Positions 18,876 through 27,623 of a stretch of DNA of 64,000 bases are shown piece after piece. Below the pieces are notes generated by a model, which did not search any database, had not been told where the DNA came from, and was given only the letters and a program-made list of their open reading frames with translations. Source of the stretch: Opitutaceae bacterium (GTDB taxonomy: Bacteria; Verrucomicrobiota; Verrucomicrobiia; Opitutales; Opitutaceae); contig JANQKV010000049.1 of assembly GCA_028280945.1 (NCBI GenBank), positions 62,001 through 126,000 of the forward strand, given 5' to 3'. A program made the translations under genes and the position numbers. Positions within the stretch are counted from its first letter, which is position 1. The number at the start of each line of letters is the position of its first letter.

Positions 18876-20249
18876 ATGAACACCCGGCGTGACTTTATCC
18901 GCTCTGCCAGTATCTACTCCGCCGCATTTTTGGGCCTGCGCTCACTCGTGAACCAGCCGCTGGCTGCGGCCGAGATCCCGGGCCTGGGCACGTTGGACCG
19001 GACCACCGGTAGACCTATTCTCCTGCCCAAGGGGTTTAGCTATACCAGCTTCTCGGCGGCGGGGGAGGAAATGGATGACGGCCTGCTGGTCCCTGGCATG
19101 CACGACGGCATGGGGGCTTTTGCAGGTCCGGATGGCCGCACCCTGCTGGTCCGCAACCACGAAAACGAGAGTGAGTGGACCCATCACAGTCCGTTTGGAC
19201 CCAATGCCGAGCGTCTTGATCGGATCGACAAGTCAAAGCTCTACGACGGCGGGCAAGGCGTGGCACCCTGTATTGGTGGCACCACTACACTGGTTTTCAA
19301 TACGGAGACCCAAAAACTCGAGAAGCACTTTTTGTCCCTCGTCGGATCCCAGCGAAATTGTGCGGGTGGGGTGACTCCATGGGGCACCTGGGTAACCTGT
19401 GAGGAGGTCAACGCCGAGCGCGAGCCCAACGAGGAGCAATGGCACGGCTACAATTTTGAAGTCACTCCCTCTCCGGAGATCGGACTCGTCGATCCCGTGC
19501 CACTGCGGTCGATGGGGCGGTTTCGCCATGAGGCCGTCGCGGTCGACCCGGCCTCAGGGGCGGTGTATGAAACCGAGGACCTTGGGGATGGGCTCTTTTA
19601 TCGTTTCCTGCCGGACGAACCGGGTAATCTGGCCGCTGGCGGGCGTCTGCAAGCGCTCGCCGTCAAAGGCCAACCCCAGATGGATACGCGCAACTGGCCG
19701 ACGCTGCCGCGGTTCCCAATCGGCCAACCACTGCCGGTCGAATGGATCGACCTGGAGGACGTCGACAGTCCCACCCTTGACCTGCGCTATCGGGGACGAG
19801 CCAAAGGCGCGGCGGTGTTTGCCCGGGGTGAAGGTGCCTGGTGGGGCGATGGCGAAGGTTACTTTACCATGACCAACGGGGGAGCGGTGACCATGGGGCA
19901 GATTTTCCGATATCAGCCGAGTCCCCATGAGGGGACGCCGCGGGAAGCCGAGCAACCCGGCATGATCGAACTCTTCGCCGAACCCAATGACAGCGAGCTA
20001 TTGCGAAACTGCGACAACCTGACCATTGCCCCGTGGGGAGATCTCATCGTGTGCGAGGATACGAAGGGAGTAAATCGCATGATCGGCGTCACGCCGGCGG
20101 GTGAGTTCTACACGATCGCCGAAAACGTTTCGCCAACCGGCAGTGAATGGGCGGGCGCCTGTTTCTCACCCGATGGCACCACCCTGTTCGCCAACGCGCA
20201 GAAAGACGGCTACACGATTGCCATCACCGGGCCCTGGCCCGCCGCTTAG
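18876..20249 (+). CDS. PhoX-type alkaline phosphatase (DUF839)
   Basis: 457 residues with a twin-arginine signal (NTRRDFIRSASIYSAAFLGL), so it is exported folded. The body is a PhoX beta-propeller: HDGMGAFAGPDGRTLLVRNHENE, NCAGGVTPWGTWVTCEEV, GRFRHEAVAVDPASGAVYETED, DNLTIAPWGDLIVCEDT and SPTGSEWAGACFSPDGTTLFAN. The Glu-rich motifs fit Ca/Fe binding. It hydrolyses phosphate esters in the periplasm. The gene overlaps the convergent pseudouridine synthase gene by 4 bases at its end. Confidence 0.88.
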   Translation: MNTRRDFIRSASIYSAAFLGLRSLVNQPLAAAEIPGLGTLDRTTGRPILLPKGFSYTSFSAAGEEMDDGLLVPGMHDGMGAFAGPDGRTLLVRNHENESEWTHHSPFGPNAERLDRIDKSKLYDGGQGVAPCIGGTTTLVFNTETQKLEKHFLSLVGSQRNCAGGVTPWGTWVTCEEVNAEREPNEEQWHGYNFEVTPSPEIGLVDPVPLRSMGRFRHEAVAVDPASGAVYETEDLGDGLFYRFLPDEPGNLAAGGRLQALAVKGQPQMDTRNWPTLPRFPIGQPLPVEWIDLEDVDSPTLDLRYRGRAKGAAVFARGEGAWWGDGEGYFTMTNGGAVTMGQIFRYQPSPHEGTPREAEQPGMIELFAEPNDSELLRNCDNLTIAPWGDLIVCEDTKGVNRMIGVTPAGEFYTIAENVSPTGSEWAGACFSPDGTTLFANAQKDGYTIAITGPWPAA

Positions 20250-20818
20250 GCGAACACGGCCCGCCGCTGTTGAGGCGGCAGTTCAGTCCACTCTCCGGGA
20301 ACGAGCTCGAGTTTATTCAATTTCAACTGACCGATCGCAGCTCGGTGCAGTCGCAAGGTGGGATGACCAACGGCGGCAGTCATTCTTCGCACTTGGCGGT
20401 TTTTGCCTTCTGTTAGTTCCAGGGAAATCCAAGTGTCGGGCACGGAGGCTCGATAGCGAATCGGTGGCTCACGTGGCGGAAGATCGGGCTTGGGTGTGAG
20501 ACGGGTGCAACGACAGGGGCGGGTGCGTTGGCCTTTTATTTCAACGCCCTCAGCCAGGTGTCGCAGCACCTCGGGTGTCGGATCTCCTTCAACTTGAGCC
20601 CAATACTCACGACGATGGCCCCGCTTCGGATCCAGCAGTCGGGTGTTTAAACCGGGCTCGTCGCTCAGCAGTAGCAGACCCTCCGAGTCGGCGTCCAGCC
20701 GCCCGAGGGGATAGACCCCGGGAGGGAGTCCGAATTCCGCCAGAGTGCTCCAGCGCGAACCGGGTTCGGGGGTGAACTGTGAAAGCACGCCGTAGGGTTT
20801 GTAGAGAGCGAGAAGCAC
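20246..20818 (-). CDS. rRNA pseudouridine synthase, RluE/RsuA family
   Basis: 190 residues. GRLDADSEGLLLLSDEPG contains the catalytic Asp and is near residue 39. LALYKPYGVLSQFTPE precedes it, and LTEGKNRQVRRMTAAVGHPTLRLHR follows in the C-terminal half. It lacks the N-terminal S4 domain and so resembles RluE, which modifies 23S rRNA. RluE is the best guess; RsuA-like paralogs are hard to separate from sequence alone. Confidence 0.88.
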   Translation of the reverse strand: MLLALYKPYGVLSQFTPEPGSRWSTLAEFGLPPGVYPLGRLDADSEGLLLLSDEPGLNTRLLDPKRGHRREYWAQVEGDPTPEVLRHLAEGVEIKGQRTRPCRCTRLTPKPDLPPREPPIRYRASVPDTWISLELTEGKNRQVRRMTAAVGHPTLRLHRAAIGQLKLNKLELVPGEWTELPPQQRRAVFA

Positions 20819-20881
20819 AATTTAGCGAAGTTGATGGGACTGTCGGATTGCGAGTTCGAAGGGAGTCGTTTGCCTGATCTT

Positions 20882-21871
20882 ATGCGCGCCATCCAGTTTC
20901 CCGCCCTCAACGAAATCGCTCTGAATGAAGTCGCCGCTCCCGAGCCTCAGCCGGGTGAAGTGGTCGTGAGTTTAAAAGCGGCGGCGCTCAATCACCGGGA
21001 TCTTTGGATCAAGCTGGGGCAATACGCCGGGCTCAAGTTTCCGATTATTCCCGGCTCCGATGGGGCCGGAGTCGTGTCGGCGGTGAATCCAGATATCGAA
21101 GGTTGGACGATAGGCGATGAGGTAATCATCAACCCCAGCTTTGCCTGGGGTGGGTCCGAGGCCCACCAAGGCGCGGGTTTTTCGATCCTGGGGCTCCCGC
21201 GCAACGGCACCTTGGCGGAGCAAATCAGCGTTCCGGCCGATCAGTTGGCCAAAAAACCCGCCCATCTCGACTGGAACGATGCGGCGGCGCTGCCGCTGGC
21301 GGGACTCACCGGATATCGGGCGTTGATGAGCCGGGCCAAATTGCAAGCGGGGGAGCGGGTGCTCATTTCAGGTATCGGTGGCGGCGTCGCGTTGTTCGTA
21401 TTGCAGTTTGCCGTGGCTGCGGGGGCAGAGGTTTGGGTGACCTCCAGCAGCGATGAGAAGATTTCCCAAGCACAGGCTCTCGGGGCCAAGGGGGGATTCA
21501 ATTACACGGCGGAAGACTGGGGTGACGCCGCGCAAGCGGGGGGAGGTTTTGACGTGGTGGTCGACAGTGCGGGAGGCGCGGGCTTTGGCACTCTGATCAA
21601 CCTCGCAAACCCGGGAGGCCGCATTGTCTTTTTCGGCGCGACCCGAGGCGATCCCGATTCCTTGCCGATGCGCAAAGTGTTCTGGAAGCAGCTTTCCTTG
21701 CTCGGCACCACCATGGGCAGTCCCCATGATTGGGCCGACATGTTGGCGTTCGTTTCCCGGCATCAGGTCAGACCCGTTGTAAGCGAAACGTTTCCGTTGT
21801 CCGATGCGGCAACCGCGTTCGACCGAATGGCGGAGGGGGACCAATTCGGTAAGCTGGTGATCGTGCCCTAG
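20882..21871 (+). CDS. MDR-family zinc-type alcohol dehydrogenase/quinone oxidoreductase
   Basis: About 329 residues from the ATG at 20882 (MRAIQFPALNEIAL), where family similarity begins. LKAAALNHRDLWIKLGQY and FPIIPGSDGAGVV are the GroES-like domain. ERVLISGIGGGVALFVLQFAVAAGAEVWVTSSSDEK is the NAD(P)H-binding region. The cysteine and histidine ligands of the structural zinc are not seen, so it is closer to quinone oxidoreductases. Substrate unknown. Confidence 0.85.
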   Translation: MRAIQFPALNEIALNEVAAPEPQPGEVVVSLKAAALNHRDLWIKLGQYAGLKFPIIPGSDGAGVVSAVNPDIEGWTIGDEVIINPSFAWGGSEAHQGAGFSILGLPRNGTLAEQISVPADQLAKKPAHLDWNDAAALPLAGLTGYRALMSRAKLQAGERVLISGIGGGVALFVLQFAVAAGAEVWVTSSSDEKISQAQALGAKGGFNYTAEDWGDAAQAGGGFDVVVDSAGGAGFGTLINLANPGGRIVFFGATRGDPDSLPMRKVFWKQLSLLGTTMGSPHDWADMLAFVSRHQVRPVVSETFPLSDAATAFDRMAEGDQFGKLVIVP

Positions 21872-21883
21872 GCCGGTGGACTC

Positions 21884-22636
21884 TCAGGGCAGTTGCTGCG
21901 CCATTTGCAGGTTGTGCCGAATGATCTCGGGTCCGCCGGCGAGCCCGTGACCGGGCACAACCAGGGCGGCGGATTCACCAAAGGCATCCCATAGCTTTTG
22001 CAGGGTAAGGGGATAAGCTTCGGGGTCGGCGTCGGCCAGATTGCCGAGATTCCGGGCAGCGTTGCTCTTTAGCGTGCAGCCTCCCACCAGCAGTCGGTCT
22101 TGGGGAATCCAAACGACAACCCCGTCACTGGTGTGGGCAGGACCGAAGAAGCGGATGTGAAGGAGCCGGTTTGCGAAGGGCAAGGCGGTCTCATCTTCAA
22201 AACCGATTTCCGGTATCGGCAGACCACGTTCCCGGGCGATAGAGCGAGTCCGGTTGCTCGCATAGTTGGGAATGCTCCGCTCTTGGATGACCGTCAGGCC
22301 ACCCATGCTATCGCGATGCCAATGCTGGGCCAGAAATCCCACCAACCAGATTTGCATCTCGGATTCGAGGTAGTCCAACAACTGACGGGTGGTCTCCTCC
22401 TCCATGGGCGTATCGATCAAAAACCCAGCGTCTTCGTGCACGAGCAACACGCCATTGGATCCGATGCGGCCCCATCCCTCGACCTCAGTGTAGGAAGTCA
22501 CCAGCAGGGTGTCAGGCGTGAGAGGAGTGAGCTCCAGGTTTGCATTGATCGGGATGGGGGCGGGGGGCTCGGCCGCGACTCCTTTGAATCCTCCCCATCC
22601 ACTTAACCACAAGCACCCCAAAACAATGATTCGCAC
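21884..22636 (-). CDS. Subclass B1 metallo-beta-lactamase
   Basis: 250 residues with an N-terminal signal peptide (VLGCLWLSGWGG...VAA-EP). Every B1 zinc ligand is in place: His105-x-His107-x-Asp109 in QHWHRDSMGG, His168 in GPAHTSDGVVVWIP, Cys187 in GGCTLKS and His230 in VVPGHG. Lys190 after the cysteine, and the following NLGNLADADPEAYP, are hallmarks of CcrA/BlaB-like B1 enzymes and separate it from general MBL-fold hydrolases. It should hydrolyse beta-lactams in the periplasm. It is flanked by chromosomal genes, with no mobile element nearby, so an intrinsic gene is likely. The start is GTG. Confidence 0.88.
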   Translation of the reverse strand: MRIIVLGCLWLSGWGGFKGVAAEPPAPIPINANLELTPLTPDTLLVTSYTEVEGWGRIGSNGVLLVHEDAGFLIDTPMEEETTRQLLDYLESEMQIWLVGFLAQHWHRDSMGGLTVIQERSIPNYASNRTRSIARERGLPIPEIGFEDETALPFANRLLHIRFFGPAHTSDGVVVWIPQDRLLVGGCTLKSNAARNLGNLADADPEAYPLTLQKLWDAFGESAALVVPGHGLAGGPEIIRHNLQMAQQLP

Positions 22637-22667
22637 GCTCGGAGTTTACTCCACGCACCCTGCCAGT

Positions 22668-23747
22668 TCAAGCGTGGGCGCGTTCGTGATCGAGCAGCCA
22701 TTGTTTCCGCCAAAGGCCGCCACCATAACCGGTGAGCTGGCCATTGGCGGCGATGACCCGGTGGCATGGGATCACGATGGCCAGGTAGTTCAGGCCATTG
22801 GCGCGACCAATGGCGCGCGCGGAGCCGGGGCGTCCGAGTGCGGAAGCCATTTGACCATAGCTTTCGGTTTGGCCGTAGGGAATCTGGCGAAGATGGGACC
22901 ACGCCGAGCGTTCCCAGTCCGAACCAAGTGGCGTCAGGGGTAACTCAAAGTGCTTTCTCACGCCGGTGAAATATTCGGCGATCTGTTTCGCGGTCTGTTC
23001 GAGCACCGGATGCCGGCCCGGCACGACGACCACCTTGCGGCGTTGGCGCAGGGTGATGAGCTTTCTTTCAAGGCCCCGGCGATCGACAAAATCAAGGACA
23101 TGCAGTCCGTCGTCGTCGGCGATCGCGAGCATGCGCCCCAGCGGGGTCGTGAGCCGTTCGGCATAGAGTAACCGATGGGAGTCGGCGGCCTGTTTGGGGG
23201 CGGCGCCGAACAGTCGGTGCACGGCCTTGCGAAAACCACTGGCTGATTCAAACCCCTGGGCGAACTGTGCCTCGGTCACCTGCTCGCCACCACCGATGGC
23301 CTGTAATGCCAGCCCCATTCGCCGGGCCCGGGCATAGGCCTGAAACGTCATGCCGTAGTAGCGGCGAAACTGGCGACGCGCCGTGGAGGGATCGATCCCT
23401 TGCGCAAGGAGTTCCTTTTCCGTAATGCGTCCGGTGGGGTCGGCTTCGACGGCATCCCGGAGATGTTGCACCAATCCCGGGGGAGGCAGTTCGGAGTCGA
23501 GCGGTTTGCAGAGCTTGCAGGGTCGATAGCCGTCGTGCAGGGCGGACTTGGCATCGGCATAAAACGTGATGTTTTCGGGCTTGGGTTTGCGTGCTTTGCA
23601 AGTGGGTCGGCAAAAGATTCCCGTCGTGCGCACACCTACCAGGAAAATGCCCTCGGCGGCAGGGTCTCGCTCGAAAAATGCGCGTCGCATTTCATCGACC
23701 GATGGCAGCACTTTGGGCTCAGTCATGAGGTTCGAGTTCAATTTCAC
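22668..23747 (-). CDS. ada: Ada: methylphosphotriester/O6-methylguanine DNA repair and regulator
   Basis: 359 residues in three parts. Residues 15-85 are the Ada zinc domain with Cys46, Cys50, Cys77 and Cys80 (GIFCRPTC, YRPCKLC). Residues 95-190 hold an AraC-type helix-turn-helix (YYGMTFQAYARARRMG). Residues 195-359 are the methyltransferase, with acceptor Cys328 in IVIPCHRVIAANGQLTGY. It repairs alkylated DNA and induces the adaptive response. The start is GTG at 23747 or ATG at 23726. Confidence 0.95.
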   Translation of the reverse strand: MKLNSNLMTEPKVLPSVDEMRRAFFERDPAAEGIFLVGVRTTGIFCRPTCKARKPKPENITFYADAKSALHDGYRPCKLCKPLDSELPPPGLVQHLRDAVEADPTGRITEKELLAQGIDPSTARRQFRRYYGMTFQAYARARRMGLALQAIGGGEQVTEAQFAQGFESASGFRKAVHRLFGAAPKQAADSHRLLYAERLTTPLGRMLAIADDDGLHVLDFVDRRGLERKLITLRQRRKVVVVPGRHPVLEQTAKQIAEYFTGVRKHFELPLTPLGSDWERSAWSHLRQIPYGQTESYGQMASALGRPGSARAIGRANGLNYLAIVIPCHRVIAANGQLTGYGGGLWRKQWLLDHERAHA

Positions 23748-23825
23748 ACCTCAGAATATCAAGCCATGGGGCCATGATGCCGCCGATTTTCAGGCAAAGA
23801 TATCGGTGGAAGCTGGTGGTTTGCC

Positions 23826-26102
23826 TCATGCGGGAGGTAAGGTTTCGTCGATCAAATTGCGCAGATCGAGGTGTTGATCGGCTGAACCCAAAACCAGCAG
23901 TCGATCCCCGGCGGCCAGAGGCTCGTCGGCGGCGGGGTGGAGTTTGCGTTGGTTATCGCGTTCCAACCCGACCACGAGAGGGGCTGGCGCGAGCGAGGCG
24001 GTAAGGGTGGTGAGCGTTTTGCCGCTCCAGTGTTCCGGCAGCGGCTCCATCAGTTCGAGTACGGCATCGTCGAATTCCGAAAAGTCTCGTGTCCGCAGGG
24101 CCCCAAACGCCTCCCGGGCATGTTGGATGGCTTCCTCGTGGCCGAGCAGCAAAAGGCGGTCGCCCGCGTAGAGTGTTTCATTGGCTCCGGGGGCGGCGAT
24201 GATGTGGCCCTGGCGATTGATTTCCGCGACAGAGCAACCGAACCGGCTTCGCACCGCCAAATCGGTCAACGACTGTCCGGCAATGGCGGCGTTTTCGGGA
24301 ACACGCACTTCAGTGAGTGTAATGCCCCAGAGTCGACTCTGCTCGTGCCAGTCAGGCAGGGGTGGTTCAACCGGACCACCCGACAGCGACTCCTGCACCG
24401 TGGCGAGCCAATGACTGTGCCAATGCACCAAGCGATTGGCGGAAAAACCGATCAGGAAAATCACCAGGGCAGCCAGGCCGAACCACGACCAGCGCGGAAG
24501 CAGGGTCCACGGGATACCTTCGAAAACCCAGATTGCGAGCAGGCATGTGGCGGCGCCGGTCAGAAGTGTTTGCATGCGCTGCTTGGGCACTCGTGTGGTG
24601 GGGGCGAGCGCTTCGGCCGTGATCATGGCGAGGGCGGCCAGATTGCGCCAAACAGCGGTCAACAGGATGGCAAGCACCAGCCCCATTCCGGTCCAAAAAA
24701 CCGCGCGGATTGCCACGGTGGAAACCTGCTCGCCGAGGCGTTGCTCGACCCAGGCCAGCGAGGGTGCGGCCAGACCCAAAACCCCGGCGATCAACAGGAG
24801 CTCTGCCGCAACCTGGAGGAAACGGCGGCGCACCAGTTTCCACCAAATCCCCTGCAGCAGGCGAAGCGGTCGTTGTGCCATCCACGAAAGATAGCTGTCG
24901 AGCAAGCGCTGCACGGACTTTGGCTGCCACTGCATTGATTTCTCCGCAATGCGTTCACCGGAGCGATTGAGGAGGGGAGCAAGAATGACGGTCAGCAGCG
25001 AAATGCCCACGGCCAAAGGGTAAAAACTGGAATTCAGTACGCCTGCGGTCACGCCCAGTTGGGCAATGATGAACGAGAACTCACCGACGGGCACGACCAG
25101 CAGCGCGGATCGGCGGGCAATCAACGAAGGCATGCCCACGAGGCTCAGAGAGAATGTCACCACCACCCAACGGACGACCAGGGTCAGGAGCGTGATGCCC
25201 AGGATCTGCGGCCAGATCGCAGGCAACACCCGCAGGTCGATCATCATGCCGATGGCCACAAAGAACACGCTGCTGAAGACATCGCGCAGGCCGCGAAAGG
25301 TATTGTCGATGGCGGCCCGTTGCGGAGTGTCCGCAATCATCGCGCCCAGCAAAAAGGCTCCCAAGGCCAGCGAGTAACCCGCCGCTACCGTGGTGACTGC
25401 GCTGAGTAGCAAAAATCCGGATACGAGGATGGTCAACAGCTCGCGATCGACCGAAACCTCGAGTCGGCGCAGCAAGCGCGGGATGGCGTAAAGGCCCGCC
25501 GCCACCAGCAGGACCACAAATGCCGAAAAGCCGGCCAGCATGTCGCTCCAATGGCTGACACCGGCTCCGCTTTCGCGGCTGGCAATTTCGGCCCCAAGCA
25601 CGGTCAGCACCACGACCGCCACGATGTCCTCCAGGACGGTGATCGACAGCGCCACCTGCCCGAAGCGCTCGTGGGAGAAGTTGAGCTCCTCGATCATTTT
25701 GGCGATCACGGCCGAGCTGGAAACCGTCAGCATCGCCGCCAGAAACAAAGCCTCGGTGTTGGAGAATCCGGCCAACTGAAATCCAAACCGGCAGGTGGTG
25801 ATGATCAAAAACGCCGCCAAAGCCGTTGCGATGATGGGGGCGGGGCCCAGGCGACCGAGGCGCGAGAGACTCAGACCCAGGCCAATGGCAAACATCAGGA
25901 AAACCAAGCCCAGTTGGGAGAGCGTTTGGACCCGCTCCAGGTCCTCCAGGTAAGTCACCGGGAGGTTGTAGGGACCGATCAATATTCCGGCGAAAACGTA
26001 GCCGACGATGACCGACATTCCGATCCGGCGGCAAATCAGCCCGGCCAAGCCAGCTGCAAGCAGCACTACGGCGAGGTCTTGTAGCAGGGTGAGTCCGTCC
26101 AT
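23826..26102 (-). CDS. CPA2/Kef-type monovalent cation:proton antiporter
   Basis: 758 residues from the ATG at 26102. About 12 membrane helices form the Na_H_exchanger domain, with GYVFAGILIGPYNLP, the FLMFAIGLGLS segment and the PVGEFSFIIAQLG motif near residue 325. The frame upstream of 26102 reads through a tRNA gene and was discarded. A second membrane region (residues 435-560) follows. The C-terminus carries two TrkA-C/RCK_C-like domains (EVRVPENAAIAGQSLTDL..., PLAAGDRLLVLGSAD). No NAD-binding TrkA-N domain is visible. It probably exports K+ or Na+ in exchange for protons. Confidence 0.88.
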   Translation of the reverse strand: MDGLTLLQDLAVVLLAAGLAGLICRRIGMSVIVGYVFAGILIGPYNLPVTYLEDLERVQTLSQLGLVFLMFAIGLGLSLSRLGRLGPAPIIATALAAFLIITTCRFGFQLAGFSNTEALFLAAMLTVSSSAVIAKMIEELNFSHERFGQVALSITVLEDIVAVVVLTVLGAEIASRESGAGVSHWSDMLAGFSAFVVLLVAAGLYAIPRLLRRLEVSVDRELLTILVSGFLLLSAVTTVAAGYSLALGAFLLGAMIADTPQRAAIDNTFRGLRDVFSSVFFVAIGMMIDLRVLPAIWPQILGITLLTLVVRWVVVTFSLSLVGMPSLIARRSALLVVPVGEFSFIIAQLGVTAGVLNSSFYPLAVGISLLTVILAPLLNRSGERIAEKSMQWQPKSVQRLLDSYLSWMAQRPLRLLQGIWWKLVRRRFLQVAAELLLIAGVLGLAAPSLAWVEQRLGEQVSTVAIRAVFWTGMGLVLAILLTAVWRNLAALAMITAEALAPTTRVPKQRMQTLLTGAATCLLAIWVFEGIPWTLLPRWSWFGLAALVIFLIGFSANRLVHWHSHWLATVQESLSGGPVEPPLPDWHEQSRLWGITLTEVRVPENAAIAGQSLTDLAVRSRFGCSVAEINRQGHIIAAPGANETLYAGDRLLLLGHEEAIQHAREAFGALRTRDFSEFDDAVLELMEPLPEHWSGKTLTTLTASLAPAPLVVGLERDNQRKLHPAADEPLAAGDRLLVLGSADQHLDLRNLIDETLPPA

Positions 26103-26256
26103 GGCGCGAGGTCGAGTTGCAGAAAGCGTGGGCAGATACACGTAATGATGCAACGGACGGAAACTTGCCAGACCGGATAAGACCCAGCGAGAACCCGAGC
26201 CCATGGAGCGAGGCACGTAAGAATCTGGAGCGTTCAAACCGTCGCTGATGCCCGAT

Positions 26257-26285
26257 ACAAAAAACCGTCCAAATGTCGGACGGTT
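26257..26285 (-). terminator. Terminator downstream of tRNA-Phe
   Basis: On the minus strand the arms AACCGTCC (26285-26278) and GGACGGTT (26270-26263) form an 8-bp stem followed by a run of T. It lies 12 bases after the tRNA 3' end. Confidence 0.8.
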
Positions 26286-26296
26286 AAAGTAAGGGG

Positions 26297-26372
26297 TGGT
26301 GGCGAGACCCAGAATCGAACTGGGGACACGCGCATTTTCAGTGCGCTGCTCTACCAACTGAGCTATCTCGCC
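26297..26372 (-). tRNA. tRNA-Phe (GAA)
   Basis: 76 bases with an encoded 3' CCA. The acceptor arms GGCGAGA and TCTCGCC pair perfectly. The anticodon stem-loop is GCGCA-CTGAAAA-TGCGC with anticodon GAA. The T loop contains GTTCGATTC. A terminator follows. The gene forms the left flank of the cassette array. Confidence 0.97.
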
Positions 26373-26474
26373 GAAGAGGGAAGGGGAGCGGAAGGCTTCG
26401 AGTTCTCAGCGTCAATAGGTTTTTTGCACCAAGCAAAGCATAGGTTCGATCCGTGCCGTGGCTTCACTTTACCG

Positions 26475-26558
26475 GATCAACAGCGATGGCCAGCAACCGT
26501 GAAACCATGACCGGACAACGGTGACCTTGGCCGACGTTGTCTCTAACGGTTGTTTAGC
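26475..26558 (-). repeat. attC-like site 7
   Basis: On the minus strand R'' is GCTAAAC (26558-26552) and R' is GTTGATC (26481-26475). Both deviate by one position from consensus. The inner part resembles site 3 (GACAACGTCGGCC... and GGTCATG.TTTCAC). It ends the array on the tRNA side. The ~100 bases between it and the tRNA hold nothing I recognise. Confidence 0.6.
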
Positions 26559-26749
26559 CTCTGAATTCAGCGTCATACTGGTCAGCTTTCTTCTTCAACC
26601 TGCGGATTTCAGTCACAGTGATTCCTGCAATCAGCAGGGTGAACCAAAAAGAACGGAATGTTCAGTATCTCCTCAAAAGTGCTAAGAAACCCGACCGCGA
26701 TGTTCGTCATGATCACGAAGAACACTGCGAACATATAATAGATGAGCAT
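26554..26749 (-). pseudogene. Small two-helix membrane protein, frameshifted
   Basis: From the ATG at 26749 the frame reads MLIYYMFAVFFVIMTNIAVG and then ends after 46 codons (26609) with an unconvincing tail. Shifting one base near codon 31 restores a second hydrophobic helix (FWFTLLIAGITVTEIRRLKKK) and a charged tail that stops at 26554, right at the attC box. The combined product would be about 64 residues. It looks like the cargo of the last cassette, with a single-base frameshift. Function unknown. Confidence 0.45.
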
Positions 26750-26762
26750 GGTCGTTTCGACT

Positions 26763-26794
26763 GCCTAGCGCTATGCTCTCAAACAGGGTTGGTC
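26763..26794 (-). repeat. attC-like site 6, degenerate or truncated
   Basis: R''-like GACCAAC (26794-26788) and R'-like GCTAGGC (26769-26763) on the minus strand, only 32 bases apart. The right part, TTGAGAGCATAGC, resembles the CTGAGCTCTAAC of sites 2 and 4. The nitrilase stop codon lies within it. The short length suggests a deletion. Confidence 0.4.
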
Positions 26795-27558
26795 GCCCTT
26801 TGTGAGCAGCGTTTTGTATAGTCTATGATCAGAAAGTCTTCTCCGTCCCATTTGCATCGATCCGAGATCTCACCTTTGGGTGTGGCGACATAGCTTCCGC
26901 CCATATTTCCAGGTCGATTTGGGTCGCGGTCTAAAAAATTCGCCCAATTGGAAGCAATCACGTAGACGTTGTTCTTTTCGGCGAATTCGCAGATTCTTTT
27001 ATCCGTCAGGTTGTCAATACCATCCTGGCCGGAATTGTGGCGAATACAGCCCGGCCAAAAAACAACATCCGTATCCGATGAAATCAGGGCCAATGCTTCA
27101 TCGTAGTTACGAAATTCTCTGCAGATAATGAAGTCGAACTTGATACCTCGATATCGGAATCCCCCACGTCTCGATCCCTTGGCAAAAAACTTCTCTTCAT
27201 TTCCTTCTTTCGCGTGAATCTTGTCATCCACGAATGACCTTCCGTCCGGTAGGACTGTGACCATCGAATTGACCGGCTTGTTGGTGGTTTCGCTTGGAAA
27301 CAACGCTGACCCAAAAGCGACAGCTATCTCTTTTGAGCTGCTCCAATCTTTAATTTTATTGATTGTTTCGCTGATGTGCTCGACGACAACAATTCTCTCC
27401 TCCCTTGCGATTTTACCGGTGAAGCCGGTTGTTGCCAGTTCTGGTAAAACGATGATATCGGCTCCACGTAGTGTAGCCGCTTCCATGAGACGAAACTGTC
27501 CGGCGACTGTGTCCTGAAACTCCTTTTCAATCTTCGGCTGAATAGAAGCTATCTTCAT
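26779..27558 (-). CDS. Carbon-nitrogen hydrolase (nitrilase superfamily), cassette-borne
   Basis: 259 residues. The Glu-Lys-Cys triad is visible: Glu40 in IIVLPELATTGF, Lys113 in DDKIHAKEG and Cys146 in FIICREFRNYDEA. The protein should hydrolyse an amide or nitrile bond; the substrate is unknown. VYVIASNWANF and GGSYVATPKGEI are late family motifs. GC is lower than in the neighbouring housekeeping genes. It lies between attC-like sites 5 and 6, and its stop falls inside site 6. Confidence 0.85.
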   Translation of the reverse strand: MKIASIQPKIEKEFQDTVAGQFRLMEAATLRGADIIVLPELATTGFTGKIAREERIVVVEHISETINKIKDWSSSKEIAVAFGSALFPSETTNKPVNSMVTVLPDGRSFVDDKIHAKEGNEEKFFAKGSRRGGFRYRGIKFDFIICREFRNYDEALALISSDTDVVFWPGCIRHNSGQDGIDNLTDKRICEFAEKNNVYVIASNWANFLDRDPNRPGNMGGSYVATPKGEISDRCKWDGEDFLIIDYTKRCSQRATNPV

Positions 27559-27562
27559 TTTG

Positions 27563-27623
27563 ATTCAATATTTAAGCTCAGAGACGACGCGCCAGTGACG
27601 TTGTCTTAGGAGTTTGGTTGGGC
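27563..27623 (-). repeat. attC-like site 5
   Basis: Minus-strand R'' GCCCAAC (27623-27617) is a perfect RYYYAAC. R' is the degenerate ATTGAAT (27569-27563). The 61-base length matches classic 59-base elements. The inner GTCGTCTCTGAGCT matches site 4. The 3' end of the LMW-PTP gene is encoded inside it. Confidence 0.65.

Noticed and set aside
26103-26357. Extension of the Kef-type antiporter frame by 85 codons
   Set aside because: The extra part is read through the tRNA-Phe gene and its terminator. The protein begins sensibly at the ATG at 26102.
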